Positions 25,434-35,046 of a stretch of DNA of 64,000 nucleotides are shown one piece after another. Position numbers and translations under genes: made by a program. The notes beneath the pieces were generated by a model that was not told where the DNA came from, did no database searches, and was given only the letters and a program-made list of their open reading frames with translations. Origin of the DNA: Gemmatimonadales bacterium (GTDB taxonomy: Bacteria; Gemmatimonadota; Gemmatimonadetes; Palauibacterales; Palauibacteraceae). The first letter of the stretch is position 1; every line of letters starts with the position of its first letter. The stretch is from the NCBI GenBank assembly GCA_009840115.1, contig VXOJ01000032.1:1-64000 (forward strand), read 5' to 3'.

Positions 25434-25474
25434 GGCCGGGACAAGCCCCTGGCTGAGGCGTAGCTGGGGAACGC

Positions 25475-27652
25475 ATGGTCGATAAGCCGACGACGCTCAG
25501 GCTCGAGATCGACGCGGACAAGATCGCCTGGCTGATCTTCGACGCCCCCGGCTCCCGGGTGAACCTCCTCAACTCCCGGGTGATGCGGCACCTGGACCGC
25601 CATCTCGCCGAACTCGAGTCCCGGATCGCCACCGGACATCCCATCGCGGTCGTCATCTGGAGCGCGAAACCGGACACGTTCATCGCCGGCGCCGACGTCA
25701 ACGAGATCGCCGAGATCGAGGACGCGGAGGACGGGAGCCGGAAGAGCGCCATGGGGCAGCGGATCTTCAACCGGCTCGCACGGCTCGGGATCCCGAAGGT
25801 CGCCGCGATCCGCGGCACCTGTCTGGGCGGAGGCACGGAACTCGCGCTGGCATGCGACTGGCGCCTGGCTTCGGACGTCCCCGCCACCGAGATCGGCCTG
25901 CCCGAGATCAAGCTCGGGTTGATTCCCGGGTTCGGGGGCTCGGTGCGGCTGCCCCGCCTCATCGGGATTCAGCGGGCGCTCTCGACGATCCTCACGGGGC
26001 GGAGCCTCTCCGCCTCGCACGCGTATCGATACGGTCTGGTCGACCAGGTCTTCGAGGACACGGGCTTCCAGCACTCCGTGGCGCAGGTGGCCCTGGATGC
26101 CGTGCTCGGGCGGGTCGAGCGGGTGCTGCCGCACGAGACGGCGAAAGACCGCTTCCTGGAAAACACCCGGCTGGGGCGCCGCCTGCTGTTTCGGGGCGCC
26201 CGCAAGCGCGTGCGCAGCGCCTCCGGGACGCGATACCCCGCGGCCCTCAAGGCGATCGACGTCATCGAGGAAACGCTGGACCTGCCGATCGACGAGGCGC
26301 TCGCCATCGAGGCGGAGGCGCTCGGGGAAGTGGCCACGACGGGCGTGAGCCGAAACCTCGTGCGGCTGTTCCGGGGAGGGCGGGCCGCGAACAAGGCGTT
26401 CGCCCCGGAGATCGCGGCACAACAGCGGGAGGTGAAAAAGGTCGCCGTCCTCGGGGCCGGCGTGATGGGCGGCGGGATCGCCGAACTCGCCGCCGCGCAC
26501 GACATCTCGGTTATCCTCAAGGACATCGATCGGCATGCGCTCGATACGGGCCTGCGCCACGCGAACGAACTGCTCCGGAAGGCGGGCAAGCGGGGGATCA
26601 TCGCGCCGGAGGAGGTGGGGCTGAAGTTCGCGCTCATCCACGGCACGCTCGACTACGACCGGTTCGGCGATGTCGACGTCGTCATCGAAGCCGTCGTCGA
26701 ACGGCTCCACGTGAAGCAGCAGGTCCTTCGGGATGTGGAGCCGGAGCTTCCCGCGCACGCCGTCTTCGCGACGAACACGTCCTCGCTGTCGGTGACGGAG
26801 TTGAGCAAGGCCGCCGCCCGGCCGGACCGGGTCGTGGGCCTGCACTTCTTCAATCCCGTGCACCGGATGCCCCTCGTGGAGATCATCCGCGGGGAGTTGT
26901 CCTCGGAGGCGGCGCTCGCCACGGCGGTCCGGCTCGCGCGGCGGCTCGGGAAGACGCCCGTGCTCGTCGCGGACCGGCCCGGGTTCATCGTCAACCGGCT
27001 CCTCGCGCCGTACCTGAACGAGGTCGGCTTCCTGCTGGAGGATGGAGCGGACGTGGTCGGTATCGACCGGACGCTGAAGGAGTTCGGGCTGCCGATGGGG
27101 CCCTGCCGACTGCTCGACGAGGTCGGTTTCGACATCGCGGCGCACGTCGCGAAGGAGATGGCGCGGGCATTCGGCGACCGCATGCGCCCCTCCGCGGCCC
27201 TGGAAACGCTCACGGGGCTGGGCCGGCTGGGGAAGAAGAACGACCGCGGTTTCTACACGTATTCCGACCGCGAGGAGCGCGTGGACCGGGAGGTGAGCCG
27301 CGCCTTCGGCTCGGGCGGCGGCGGCGTGCGACCCGAGGAGATCATCGACCGCTGCCTGCTGATCTCGGTGAACGAAGCCATGTACGCGCTGGAGGAAGGC
27401 GTGGTGGCGGGGCCGGGGGACGTCGATCTCGCCATGGTGCTGGGCACCGGGTTTCCGCCGTTCCGCGGCGGACCGCTCGCGTGGGCGGAGTCTCGCGGAG
27501 TGGGGTCCGTGCGCGACCGTCTTCTCGAACTGCGGGAGCGGCACGGGGACCGCTTCGCTCCGGCGCCGGGGCTGGAAAGGCTCGCCGACACGAACGGATC
27601 GTTCACGTCCGACGCCGTGTGGCGGAACTCGGGATCTCCGTCGGACATGTAG
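25475..27652 (+). CDS. fadJ: multifunctional fatty-acid oxidation protein (enoyl-CoA hydratase / 3-hydroxyacyl-CoA dehydrogenase)
   Basis: 725 residues, normal for FadJ/FadB alpha subunits. Crotonase domain about 5-200 (FIAGADVNEI oxyanion-hole region near 69, GTCLGGGTELALACDWRLA), then NAD-binding KVAVLGAGVMGGGIAEL near 322-338, dehydrogenase motif HFFNPVHRMPLVEII near 458 and two C-terminal helical 3HCDH units. Converts enoyl-CoA to 3-ketoacyl-CoA in beta-oxidation. No thiolase is next to it. It could also serve the phenylacetate route. Confidence 0.9.
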   Translation: MVDKPTTLRLEIDADKIAWLIFDAPGSRVNLLNSRVMRHLDRHLAELESRIATGHPIAVVIWSAKPDTFIAGADVNEIAEIEDAEDGSRKSAMGQRIFNRLARLGIPKVAAIRGTCLGGGTELALACDWRLASDVPATEIGLPEIKLGLIPGFGGSVRLPRLIGIQRALSTILTGRSLSASHAYRYGLVDQVFEDTGFQHSVAQVALDAVLGRVERVLPHETAKDRFLENTRLGRRLLFRGARKRVRSASGTRYPAALKAIDVIEETLDLPIDEALAIEAEALGEVATTGVSRNLVRLFRGGRAANKAFAPEIAAQQREVKKVAVLGAGVMGGGIAELAAAHDISVILKDIDRHALDTGLRHANELLRKAGKRGIIAPEEVGLKFALIHGTLDYDRFGDVDVVIEAVVERLHVKQQVLRDVEPELPAHAVFATNTSSLSVTELSKAAARPDRVVGLHFFNPVHRMPLVEIIRGELSSEAALATAVRLARRLGKTPVLVADRPGFIVNRLLAPYLNEVGFLLEDGADVVGIDRTLKEFGLPMGPCRLLDEVGFDIAAHVAKEMARAFGDRMRPSAALETLTGLGRLGKKNDRGFYTYSDREERVDREVSRAFGSGGGGVRPEEIIDRCLLISVNEAMYALEEGVVAGPGDVDLAMVLGTGFPPFRGGPLAWAESRGVGSVRDRLLELRERHGDRFAPAPGLERLADTNGSFTSDAVWRNSGSPSDM

Positions 27653-28720
27653 GTGGGTTTCGACCTCCTGGGGGCACGGCGCCGCGCGTTGCGGGCCGCG
27701 CGCCGGATTCCGGACGATGCGCCGCGCGTAGACGTGGAAGTGCGTCGCGGGAGCCACGTGCAGCGCTTCCGCCAGGAGTTGCTCGCGGACGGCCCGGGGT
27801 GGAAGGTCACGCTTCAGATCCTCGACGGGGACTTCACGCCGGTGAGGATCGACGAGGCCACGACCCTCCGGGCCGGCTCCCTCCTCATGTGGTTCCTCCG
27901 TCCGGGGCAGCCCTTCGAGGTCGGCGCCTTCTACCACGGCCGCGGCGCCTTCCAGGGCTATTACATCAACCTCATCCGGCCTCCGCGACTGCAGTCCTCG
28001 CCCTGGGTCATCGAGGACCTCTACCTCGACGTGTGGCTGCCGGAGGGGGGCGACGGCGTGCTGCTGGACGAGGACGAACTGGACGCCGCCGTGGCCCGCG
28101 ACGAGTTGTCGGCGGCGGAGGCCGACGAGGTGCGCAGGATCGGCGCGCGGCTGCTGGCCCGATCGCGGCGCCCCGGGCGCCCGCGGTGGTTGCCCCGCGG
28201 CGTCGGGAGGTCGCCCGCGGAATCCGTGCCGGCGCTCCGCCTGCGCCGGGACGCGCCGGGAACCTTCCACGCGGCGCGGATCTCGGGTCGGATCATCGCC
28301 TTCGGGCTCTACCTGATGGCCGCGGTCTCCGCGACGTCCGCCGGGTTCGCCGCGTTCACGGACGCGTTCCTGGTCGCGGGACCGGCACAGGACGCCTGGA
28401 GGCTGACCCTGCTGGGCGAGGCGCTCCTCCTGGCCCCGCTCGCTCTCGGGGGCTGGCTGCCCGCGACCCGTTGGCCGCAGCCGCCCCTGACCGACGAGCG
28501 CTCCCTATTCATCGCGACGCTCGCCTCGGGGCTCGCGGTGCTGGCGCTCAGCGAGCGCACGGAATGGGCCGGAGCCCTGCTCCCCGTGTACGCGACGCTC
28601 GGCCTCTTCTCGCTGGTCTTCGCCGTCTGCCGGTGGCGGTTCGACCGGAAGGTGCCGGTGTTCGCGCTCGCGGGCGTGGCCATGACGCTCGTCGCGCTCG
28701 CCATCCTGGTCGCGACGTGA
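27653..28720 (+). CDS. DUF402 barrel fused to a four-helix membrane domain
   Basis: 355 residues from a GTG that directly follows the fadJ stop. The N-terminal half (about 20-160) is a DUF402/FomD-like barrel: RAGSLLMWFLRPGQPFEVGA, YYINLIRPPRL, IEDLYLDVWLPEG and ELDAAVARDELS, a fold known from nucleotide hydrolases such as Ntdp. The C-terminal part (about 218-355) has four hydrophobic helices. DUF402 proteins are normally soluble; the membrane tail is unusual. Abutment to fadJ suggests one transcript. Confidence 0.75.
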   Translation: MGFDLLGARRRALRAARRIPDDAPRVDVEVRRGSHVQRFRQELLADGPGWKVTLQILDGDFTPVRIDEATTLRAGSLLMWFLRPGQPFEVGAFYHGRGAFQGYYINLIRPPRLQSSPWVIEDLYLDVWLPEGGDGVLLDEDELDAAVARDELSAAEADEVRRIGARLLARSRRPGRPRWLPRGVGRSPAESVPALRLRRDAPGTFHAARISGRIIAFGLYLMAAVSATSAGFAAFTDAFLVAGPAQDAWRLTLLGEALLLAPLALGGWLPATRWPQPPLTDERSLFIATLASGLAVLALSERTEWAGALLPVYATLGLFSLVFAVCRWRFDRKVPVFALAGVAMTLVALAILVAT

Positions 28721-28772
28721 CGGCGCTCGCTCGCCCGACACCGGCGCCCCGCGCATCCCGTATGAGGAACGC

Positions 28773-29444
28773 ATGAACGATCGATCCAAACGAAGAGTCC
28801 GGTTCCTGGCCGCGTTCGTCGGCCTCTTTGCGGTCGTGTGGTTCCTGTGGGACACGCCCTTCGTGTATCCCGTGAAGCTCTTCGTCGTCCTGCTGCACGA
28901 GATCAGCCACGGGCTGGCGACGCTGGCGACGGGGGGACAGATCCTCGCCATCGAGGTGACGCCGCGCGAAGGAGGACTGTGCCGGTGTCCCGGCGGGAAC
29001 GCCTTCCTGAGCCTGTCCGCCGGGTACCTCGGAAGCCTGCTGTGGGGCGGGCTGATGATCTGGAGCGCGGAGCGCTTCCCGACGCTCAGTTCGTGGTTCT
29101 CCGGGGTCCTCGCCGCGACCGTCGGAGGCATGACGCTGCTCTTCGCGCAGCAGTCCTTTGCGGTCGCGTTCGGACTGGCCTTCTCCGCGGCGCTGCTCGC
29201 GGTGGCCTGGCGGGCGAGCGCCGCGGTGAACCGCGTCCTGCTCACCGCGCTCGGCCTCACGAGTTGCCTCTACGCGGTGCTGGACATCAAGAGCGACATC
29301 CTCGACCGGCCGGAGTTGCGGTCGGACGCCCGGATGCTGGCCGAACTCACCGGTATCCCCACGCTGGTCTGGGGCGGGTTGTGGATCGCCGTCGCGCTGC
29401 TGTTCTGCTTCGTCCTCTTCCGCTGGGCCTGGCGCCGCGCGTAG
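28773..29444 (+). CDS. M50B-like intramembrane metallopeptidase
   Basis: 223 residues with about six membrane segments. HEISHG (zinc HExxH at about 42-46) lies in the second helix (LFVVLLHEISHGLATLATGG), followed by a Gly-rich loop and LSAGYLGSLLWG. This is the arrangement of Peptidase_M50B proteins, whose activity is mostly unproved. The third ligand (usually NxxPxxxxD) is not obvious. Confidence 0.7.
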   Translation: MNDRSKRRVRFLAAFVGLFAVVWFLWDTPFVYPVKLFVVLLHEISHGLATLATGGQILAIEVTPREGGLCRCPGGNAFLSLSAGYLGSLLWGGLMIWSAERFPTLSSWFSGVLAATVGGMTLLFAQQSFAVAFGLAFSAALLAVAWRASAAVNRVLLTALGLTSCLYAVLDIKSDILDRPELRSDARMLAELTGIPTLVWGGLWIAVALLFCFVLFRWAWRRA

Positions 29445-29450
29445 CCCCTG

Positions 29451-30896
29451 CTAGCTGCCCGGGTCGCGCTGGGTCCATTCGAGCGGTTCGAACGCGCCGA
29501 TGGGCCACGGGAAGACCACGGGACTCTCGTACCCGTCCTCGGACACGCTGGCCACGCCGAACAGGTAGTTGTCGATGACGATGTTCTCGAGCGTGTGCTC
29601 CGTCACGTCGCCCGCGAACACGCTCCACTGCCACTGCGGCGCATCGGTGAGCCGCCAGTAGACGCGGTATCCCGCCAGGTTCGGAGCGTGGTCGGCGGGG
29701 ACGGGGTCCCACCTCAGCGTCGTGGACGGCCGGACGGCGCCCTGGATCGCGACGTTCCGCGGCGGCGCGGGAGCCCAGGCCATGGCGGCGAGCGAGATCG
29801 CGTTGACCGCCGTCAGCTTCGCGGCGAAATCGAACTCGACCTCATCGATCACGTCGCCGTACTCGACGCCGTCCTCCACGCGGATGTCCTGGTGCTGGCG
29901 CCGGTAGTCCTCGTTCGCCTCCATGATGCGCACGGCGGGGAAGCCGGCGTCGTTGAACGGCCGGTGGTGCCCGCCGCGGCCGAACCGGTCCAGCCGGTAC
30001 ACCATCATCATGTCGAGATTCGGGACGTAGCCGTCGACGAGACGGTCGACGAAACGGGCCAGGTTCCGCGACGGGGAGTCCACCTCGCCCCCGGTGACGC
30101 GCCTCCGGCCGGCGACCTGCTCGGTCTCGTCCGCCCGCGTGCCCTCCGCGAAGATGCGCGCGATGGTGTTGTCCGAGACGCCGTTCTGGCCCTGGATGTT
30201 GCCGATCATGTCGTTGTTCAGCACCGCCTGGAGGCGCCAGCCCTCGTTGAGCGCGACCTCGGCCATGTGCCGCCCGCCGAACAGCCCCTGCTCCTCGCCG
30301 GACAGCCCGGCGTAGATGATCGACCCGTTGAACTCGTACTGCGTGAGGACGCGCGCGGCCTCCAGGACGCCGGCCATCCCGGACGCGTTGTCGTTCGCGC
30401 CGGGCGCGTCGGTGACGCCGTCGAGGGCGCCCGTAGCGCGCGAGTCGATATCGCCTGACATCACGACGTAGCGGCCCGGGTCCGTCGTCCCGCGCTGGAT
30501 CGCGAGCACGTTGACGATGGCCGTCTCCTCCGGGATGCGCGCCGCGCCCATGACCATGGACGTCTGGTACGAGACCTCCAGGCACCCGCCGCAGGCCGCG
30601 GAGATCGCGTCGAACTCAGCCTTGATCCAGCGCCGGGCGGCCCCGATCCCGCGCGTGTCGGACAGCGTGTCGGACAGCGTGTGACGGGTGCCGAAGCCCG
30701 CGAGCCGGCGGATGTCGGCCTCCACGCGCGCGGCCGAGACGGACGCCACGATGTCGTGCAGCGCTTGGAGTTCCGCCGCGGGTTGCCGGGCTTCCTGGCC
30801 CCGCAGCGGGCGGGCCGCGACGGGGATCGCCACGGCGGCGGCGAGGACGACGATCACGACGGGCTTCACGCTGGGCGCTGCGGACCTTCGAAGCAC
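29451..30896 (-). CDS. exported M28 family aminopeptidase-like protein with FnIII-like tail
   Basis: 481 residues. Signal peptide about 1-33. The M28 core has GANDNASGMAGVLEAARVL, LSGEEQGLFGG, VLNNDMIGN and GRGGHHRPFNDAG for metal and catalytic positions. The first ligand, normally His in GxHxDS, is Asp here (SGDIDS), as seen in a subgroup of secreted M28 proteins. A C-terminal FnIII-like domain follows (STTLRWDPVPADHAPNLAGY). A tandem LSDTLSDT near residue 75 comes from a 12-base duplication. Convergent with the M50B gene. Confidence 0.85.
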   Translation of the reverse strand: MLRRSAAPSVKPVVIVVLAAAVAIPVAARPLRGQEARQPAAELQALHDIVASVSAARVEADIRRLAGFGTRHTLSDTLSDTRGIGAARRWIKAEFDAISAACGGCLEVSYQTSMVMGAARIPEETAIVNVLAIQRGTTDPGRYVVMSGDIDSRATGALDGVTDAPGANDNASGMAGVLEAARVLTQYEFNGSIIYAGLSGEEQGLFGGRHMAEVALNEGWRLQAVLNNDMIGNIQGQNGVSDNTIARIFAEGTRADETEQVAGRRRVTGGEVDSPSRNLARFVDRLVDGYVPNLDMMMVYRLDRFGRGGHHRPFNDAGFPAVRIMEANEDYRRQHQDIRVEDGVEYGDVIDEVEFDFAAKLTAVNAISLAAMAWAPAPPRNVAIQGAVRPSTTLRWDPVPADHAPNLAGYRVYWRLTDAPQWQWSVFAGDVTEHTLENIVIDNYLFGVASVSEDGYESPVVFPWPIGAFEPLEWTQRDPGS

Positions 30897-31087
30897 GGGT
30901 CACTCCGGGGATGAAGTCGTATCGGTGTCGGGCCGAGTCGTCGGGCCGAGCCGGTGCCCGACCGATATCTTATCGAACCGCTGGCCCCCGGACAGCCGGC
31001 CGGTTAGCGTCGCGTGTCTCTCCGCGCCGTCCGGCGGATCTCGTTACCATTCCGAGCCCACTCCGAACCACTCCGAACGGTCGACCC

Positions 31088-32866
31088 GTGAATCGAACGG
31101 AACGTACAGGACAGCGAGTCTCGAATCTCTTCGGCATGACCCTGCGCCAGGCGCCGGGGGAAGTCGAGATCGAGTCTCACAGCCTCCTCCTGAGGGCCGG
31201 CTACGTCCGCCAGATCGCGGCGGGCATCTTCTCCTACCTGCCTCTCGCGTGGCGCTCGCTGAGGAAGATCGAGCAGATCCTGCGCGAGGAGATGGACCGG
31301 ATCGACGGGCAGGAGCTGTCGATGCCCGTCGTGCACCCGGCGGAGCTGTGGCAGGCGACCGGCCGCTGGTACGACATCGACGCGACCATGGCGCGGTTCG
31401 TCGACCGGCGCGAGCGCGACCTGCTCCTGGCGATGACGCACGAGGAGGTGGTGGCCTTCCACGCGGCGTCCGAGATCCAGTCCTACCGGCAGCTCCCGGC
31501 CATGGTCTATCACATGCAGACCAAGTTCCGGGACGAACTCCGCTCCCGCGGCGGCCTCATTCGCGTGCGCGAGTTCATCATGAAGGACTCCTACTCGCTG
31601 GATCGGGACCCGGAGGGGCTCGCGAAGCAGTACGACCGGCACTACGAGGCGTACGAGCGCATCGGGCGCCGCTGCGCCCTGCCGCTCACGGCCGTGCGGA
31701 GCGATACGGGCATGATGGGCGGCAAGATCGCCCACGAGTTCATGTACGTGACGCCGATCGGCGAAGACAGCCTGGCGCTCTGCGACGCCTGCGGCTACGC
31801 GGCGAACCGGGAGGTCGCCGAGTTCACGCTCGAACCCCGGGAAGGGGAGATGTCGCCGCCGGAGCGCGTCCACACGCCCGGCACGTCGACGATCGAGGAA
31901 GTGACGGGGCTGCTCGGGATCTCCGCGCCGGAGACCGGGAAGATGGTCTTCTACATGGGCAGCTTCGCGGGGGAGGAGGGGGCGCGCGAAGAGAAGCTGA
32001 TCGCGGCGATCGTGCGCGGCGACCTCGAGGCGAACCCGATCCAGGTCCAGAACCTCGCGGGCGCGCTCGAGCTTCGCCCGGCGCACGAGGAGGAGATCGC
32101 CGCGGCCGGCATGGTGCCGGGGTTCGCCTCGCCGGTGGGGGTGGAGCCCGGCGCCGCGATCTTCGTCGTCGACCGCTGGGTCGTGGAATCGCCGAACCTG
32201 GTGCTCGGGGCGAACGAGACGGACTACCACCTCCGCAACGTCTGCTGCGGCCGCGACTACGAGCCCACGGTGGTCGGATCCGTCGCCCTCGCCTTCGAGG
32301 GCGCGCCGTGCGGGCGCTGCGGCGAGGGGCTGCGCATGGCGCGCGGCGTGGAGGTGGGGAACATCTTCCAGCTCGGCACCCGCTATTCCGAGGGGCTGGA
32401 GGCGACGTACACGGACGAGGACGGGGCCGAGCGCCCGATCTGGATGGGGTCGTACGGGATCGGGACGGGGCGCCTCCTCGCCTGCGTGGCCGAGGAACAC
32501 CGGGACGACTACGGCCTCAAGCTGCCGATCTCCGTTGCTCCGTATCACGTCTCGCTCGTCTCGCTCGCGCGCGAGGAGGAGACGTGGGCGACCGCGGACC
32601 GGGTGTTCGAGGAGCTGTGCGCCGCCGGGATCGAGGTGATCTACGACGACCGGCGGGACCTCCGCGCCGGCGTGAAGTTCAACGACGCCGACCTGCGCGG
32701 CCTCCCGCTGCGCCTCGTCATCGGCGAGCGCTCGCTGGAGGCGGGGGGCGCCGAACTCAGCCACCGGGGCGTCCGCGAGAGCCGCATCATCCCGCTCGAC
32801 GACCTCGTGGCCGAACTCCGCCAGGAGATCGACACCCTCCTGTCACGGCTCGCCCTAGACGACTGA
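31088..32866 (+). CDS. proS: prolyl-tRNA synthetase (bacterial type, with YbaK-like insertion)
   Basis: 592 residues from GTG 31088; conserved sequence starts at NLFGMTLRQAPGEVEIESH soon after. Class II motifs 2 and 3 (FRDELRSRGGLIRVREF, MGSYGIGTGRLLA), an editing insertion at about 240-390 (TSTIEEVTGLLGI) that hydrolyses Ala-tRNA(Pro), and the C-terminal anticodon domain. Essential, cytosolic. Confidence 0.96.
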   Translation: MNRTERTGQRVSNLFGMTLRQAPGEVEIESHSLLLRAGYVRQIAAGIFSYLPLAWRSLRKIEQILREEMDRIDGQELSMPVVHPAELWQATGRWYDIDATMARFVDRRERDLLLAMTHEEVVAFHAASEIQSYRQLPAMVYHMQTKFRDELRSRGGLIRVREFIMKDSYSLDRDPEGLAKQYDRHYEAYERIGRRCALPLTAVRSDTGMMGGKIAHEFMYVTPIGEDSLALCDACGYAANREVAEFTLEPREGEMSPPERVHTPGTSTIEEVTGLLGISAPETGKMVFYMGSFAGEEGAREEKLIAAIVRGDLEANPIQVQNLAGALELRPAHEEEIAAAGMVPGFASPVGVEPGAAIFVVDRWVVESPNLVLGANETDYHLRNVCCGRDYEPTVVGSVALAFEGAPCGRCGEGLRMARGVEVGNIFQLGTRYSEGLEATYTDEDGAERPIWMGSYGIGTGRLLACVAEEHRDDYGLKLPISVAPYHVSLVSLAREEETWATADRVFEELCAAGIEVIYDDRRDLRAGVKFNDADLRGLPLRLVIGERSLEAGGAELSHRGVRESRIIPLDDLVAELRQEIDTLLSRLALDD

Positions 32867-32913
32867 CGCGCCGGACGCGGCTGGCAGGGCTGTAGCCGGC
32901 CGCCGCGCCTCGC

Positions 32914-35046
32914 TCAGCCTCCGAAGCGCGCCCGCCAGCCGATGAACCAGCTGCGCGGGGCCGCCACGCGAATGAACCCGTTCGCATCGTGCGACATTTC
33001 CGCGGTCGTGTCGAAGATGTTCTGTATACCCAACTCATACGTCAGCCAGTCCACGAAGAGCCGCGTTGGCTGCGTGCGCAGGTCCACGAGGAAGGAGCCC
33101 GCGATCTCTCCCGTGTTCAGGTCGTTGTCGAAGCGGCTTCCGAGATACCGGCCCGTGACGTAGATGCCTCCGTACCCCACCCGCAGGATGGCCCGGTGGG
33201 CGGGGCTCCCCTGGACCTCGTTCCCGATCAGGTCCGGGCGACCCGGGGCCTCGGTGACCTCGGTGGGGTTGAACTGGTGGCTGACGGCAAGGAGCCAGCC
33301 TCCGGACGGCCGCAACTCGATCTCCGTCTCGAGTCCGACGCTGCGCAGCGTGCCCACGTTGTCGCGTCGGCGGCACACGCCTCCGGCGGCCACGAAGCCG
33401 CAGGGCTGGATGACGCCGGACGTCTCGGCTTCCTGGATGGTGACATCGGTGATCGCGTCGCTCACGCGGGCCCAGAACGCCGTGAGCCGGATGAGAACGG
33501 TGGGGTCCGGCTGCAGGTCGAGACCCACCTCCGCGCCCAGGACCTGCTCCGGGTTCAGCGCCTCGTTCGATTCGTTGACGACGTTCCCGGCCGCGCGGAA
33601 CGGCTTGTAGAGTTCGTTCAGCGTCGGGACCCGCAGGCCGCTGTAGAAGCTCCCGCGCAGCGTCGCCGCGTCGGACGCATCGAGCAGGACGCCGAGGTTG
33701 TGACTCAGCTTGCTGCCGCTTCGATCCTCGAACGCGTTGTCCGTGAGCACGTCCCCGCCGATGACGGCGACGCGGCGCATGCCCGCGGCGTTGCGCCAGC
33801 GGTCGAACCTCAGGCCGCCGTACAACTGCCACCGGTCGCCCAGGCGAATCCGGTCCTGGATGAAGAAGCCGTACAACGTCTGGTCGCCGCCGGTCTCCCG
33901 CCGTCGCGTGAACGCGCCGTCTCTGAACAGGTACTGCTCCGAGGCCTCGCCGGTCGCGCTCAGGATGTCGGTCCCGAGCGTGAGGTTGTGGCTGCCGAGT
34001 CCGGGTTTCTGCCACACCAGGTTCGCGCCGATCCCGGACGAGGGGACGTCCTGGCTGATCGACGGCTGCTCGCTGTCCCGGGCCGCGTCGACGCTCGAGA
34101 ACGAGTTCACGTAGGACTGTGACTGCATGTAGGTGTTGAACGCGAGCGTGGAGCCGTCCTCGCCCAGGAGGGTGGCTCCGATCTGGCCGAAGCCGGCTTC
34201 CGTCGTGTTGTTGCGGAGCGGCGTCGCGTTGTCCTTGTCCTGGTCGAAGTAGTTCCCCTGGGCGTGGATGCGCAGCCGCTCGCCGGCCTCGATCTCGACC
34301 TTGGCGCGGAGGGTGGCGTGGGTCGAAGCGGAGGGGATGTCCACCGCCCCCTGCAGGCTGGGTTCCGTCAGGATGTAGCCGTCGCTGTCCAGGAACTCGC
34401 CCGCGACGTAGCCCCCCGCACGGTCGCCCCCGAAGGACGCAACGGCGTCGCCGCGGAGTGCGAAGTCCTCCGGGCGCAGGCCGGCCGTAAAGCCGCCGGC
34501 CCGGGGAGAGCGCGTGATCACGTGGACGACGCCCGCGAGGCTCTGGCTGCCCCAGCTCACGGTGGCGCCGCCGCGCACGATCTCGATGCGCTCGATGACC
34601 TCTACGGGGACCTGGCTCCAGCGCACCCAGCCGAAGTACGGGTCGTTCAGCGGCACGCCATCGACGAGCACGAGCGTGCGGCTGGCGGCCGTGCCTCCCA
34701 GGCCGCGCAGCGTGACGGCCTGCCAGGAGGGGTGGGCGACTCCTGCCTGGAACGGGAAGCGGAAGTTGAGTCCGGGCACCTCCTGAAGAACGTCCTGGAG
34801 CGTCTGCGCGGCGGAGAGACGCAGTTCCTCGCGCGTGACCGTCGTCACGTTGACCGGGATCTCTCCGACCGAAGTCGGGGCGCGCAGCGCGGAGACGATC
34901 AACTCGCCCAGCGCAATCACGCTGTCCGCGGGCACCGGATCCTGCGCTTCGAGCGCCGCTGCCGGCCACAGCCCCCAGAGGGCAAGCACGAGAAGCCCGC
35001 GGCGGGGTCGCCGCAGGGATCGAAGCACCGCTTCACGTCGCGTCAT
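32914..35046 (-). CDS. TonB-dependent outer-membrane receptor
   Basis: 710 residues. Signal peptide ending near ALEAQ, TonB-box-like ALGELIVSA, plug domain (about 50-165: TLQDVLQEVPGLNFRFPF, VLVDGVPLND, IERIEIVRGGATVSWG), then a beta barrel with TonB-receptor signature strands to the C-terminal WRARFGG. Energised uptake of an iron chelate, cobalamin or another bulky ligand; the lack of marker genes leaves the cargo open. Its start overlaps the glnS stop by 14 bases, so it may be co-transcribed. Confidence 0.9.
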   Translation of the reverse strand: MTRREAVLRSLRRPRRGLLVLALWGLWPAAALEAQDPVPADSVIALGELIVSALRAPTSVGEIPVNVTTVTREELRLSAAQTLQDVLQEVPGLNFRFPFQAGVAHPSWQAVTLRGLGGTAASRTLVLVDGVPLNDPYFGWVRWSQVPVEVIERIEIVRGGATVSWGSQSLAGVVHVITRSPRAGGFTAGLRPEDFALRGDAVASFGGDRAGGYVAGEFLDSDGYILTEPSLQGAVDIPSASTHATLRAKVEIEAGERLRIHAQGNYFDQDKDNATPLRNNTTEAGFGQIGATLLGEDGSTLAFNTYMQSQSYVNSFSSVDAARDSEQPSISQDVPSSGIGANLVWQKPGLGSHNLTLGTDILSATGEASEQYLFRDGAFTRRRETGGDQTLYGFFIQDRIRLGDRWQLYGGLRFDRWRNAAGMRRVAVIGGDVLTDNAFEDRSGSKLSHNLGVLLDASDAATLRGSFYSGLRVPTLNELYKPFRAAGNVVNESNEALNPEQVLGAEVGLDLQPDPTVLIRLTAFWARVSDAITDVTIQEAETSGVIQPCGFVAAGGVCRRRDNVGTLRSVGLETEIELRPSGGWLLAVSHQFNPTEVTEAPGRPDLIGNEVQGSPAHRAILRVGYGGIYVTGRYLGSRFDNDLNTGEIAGSFLVDLRTQPTRLFVDWLTYELGIQNIFDTTAEMSHDANGFIRVAAPRSWFIGWRARFGG

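Noticed and set aside
25430-28270. Long minus-strand open frame opposite fadJ and the DUF402 gene
   Set aside because: No motifs and shadow-type composition; the plus strand carries full conserved domains.
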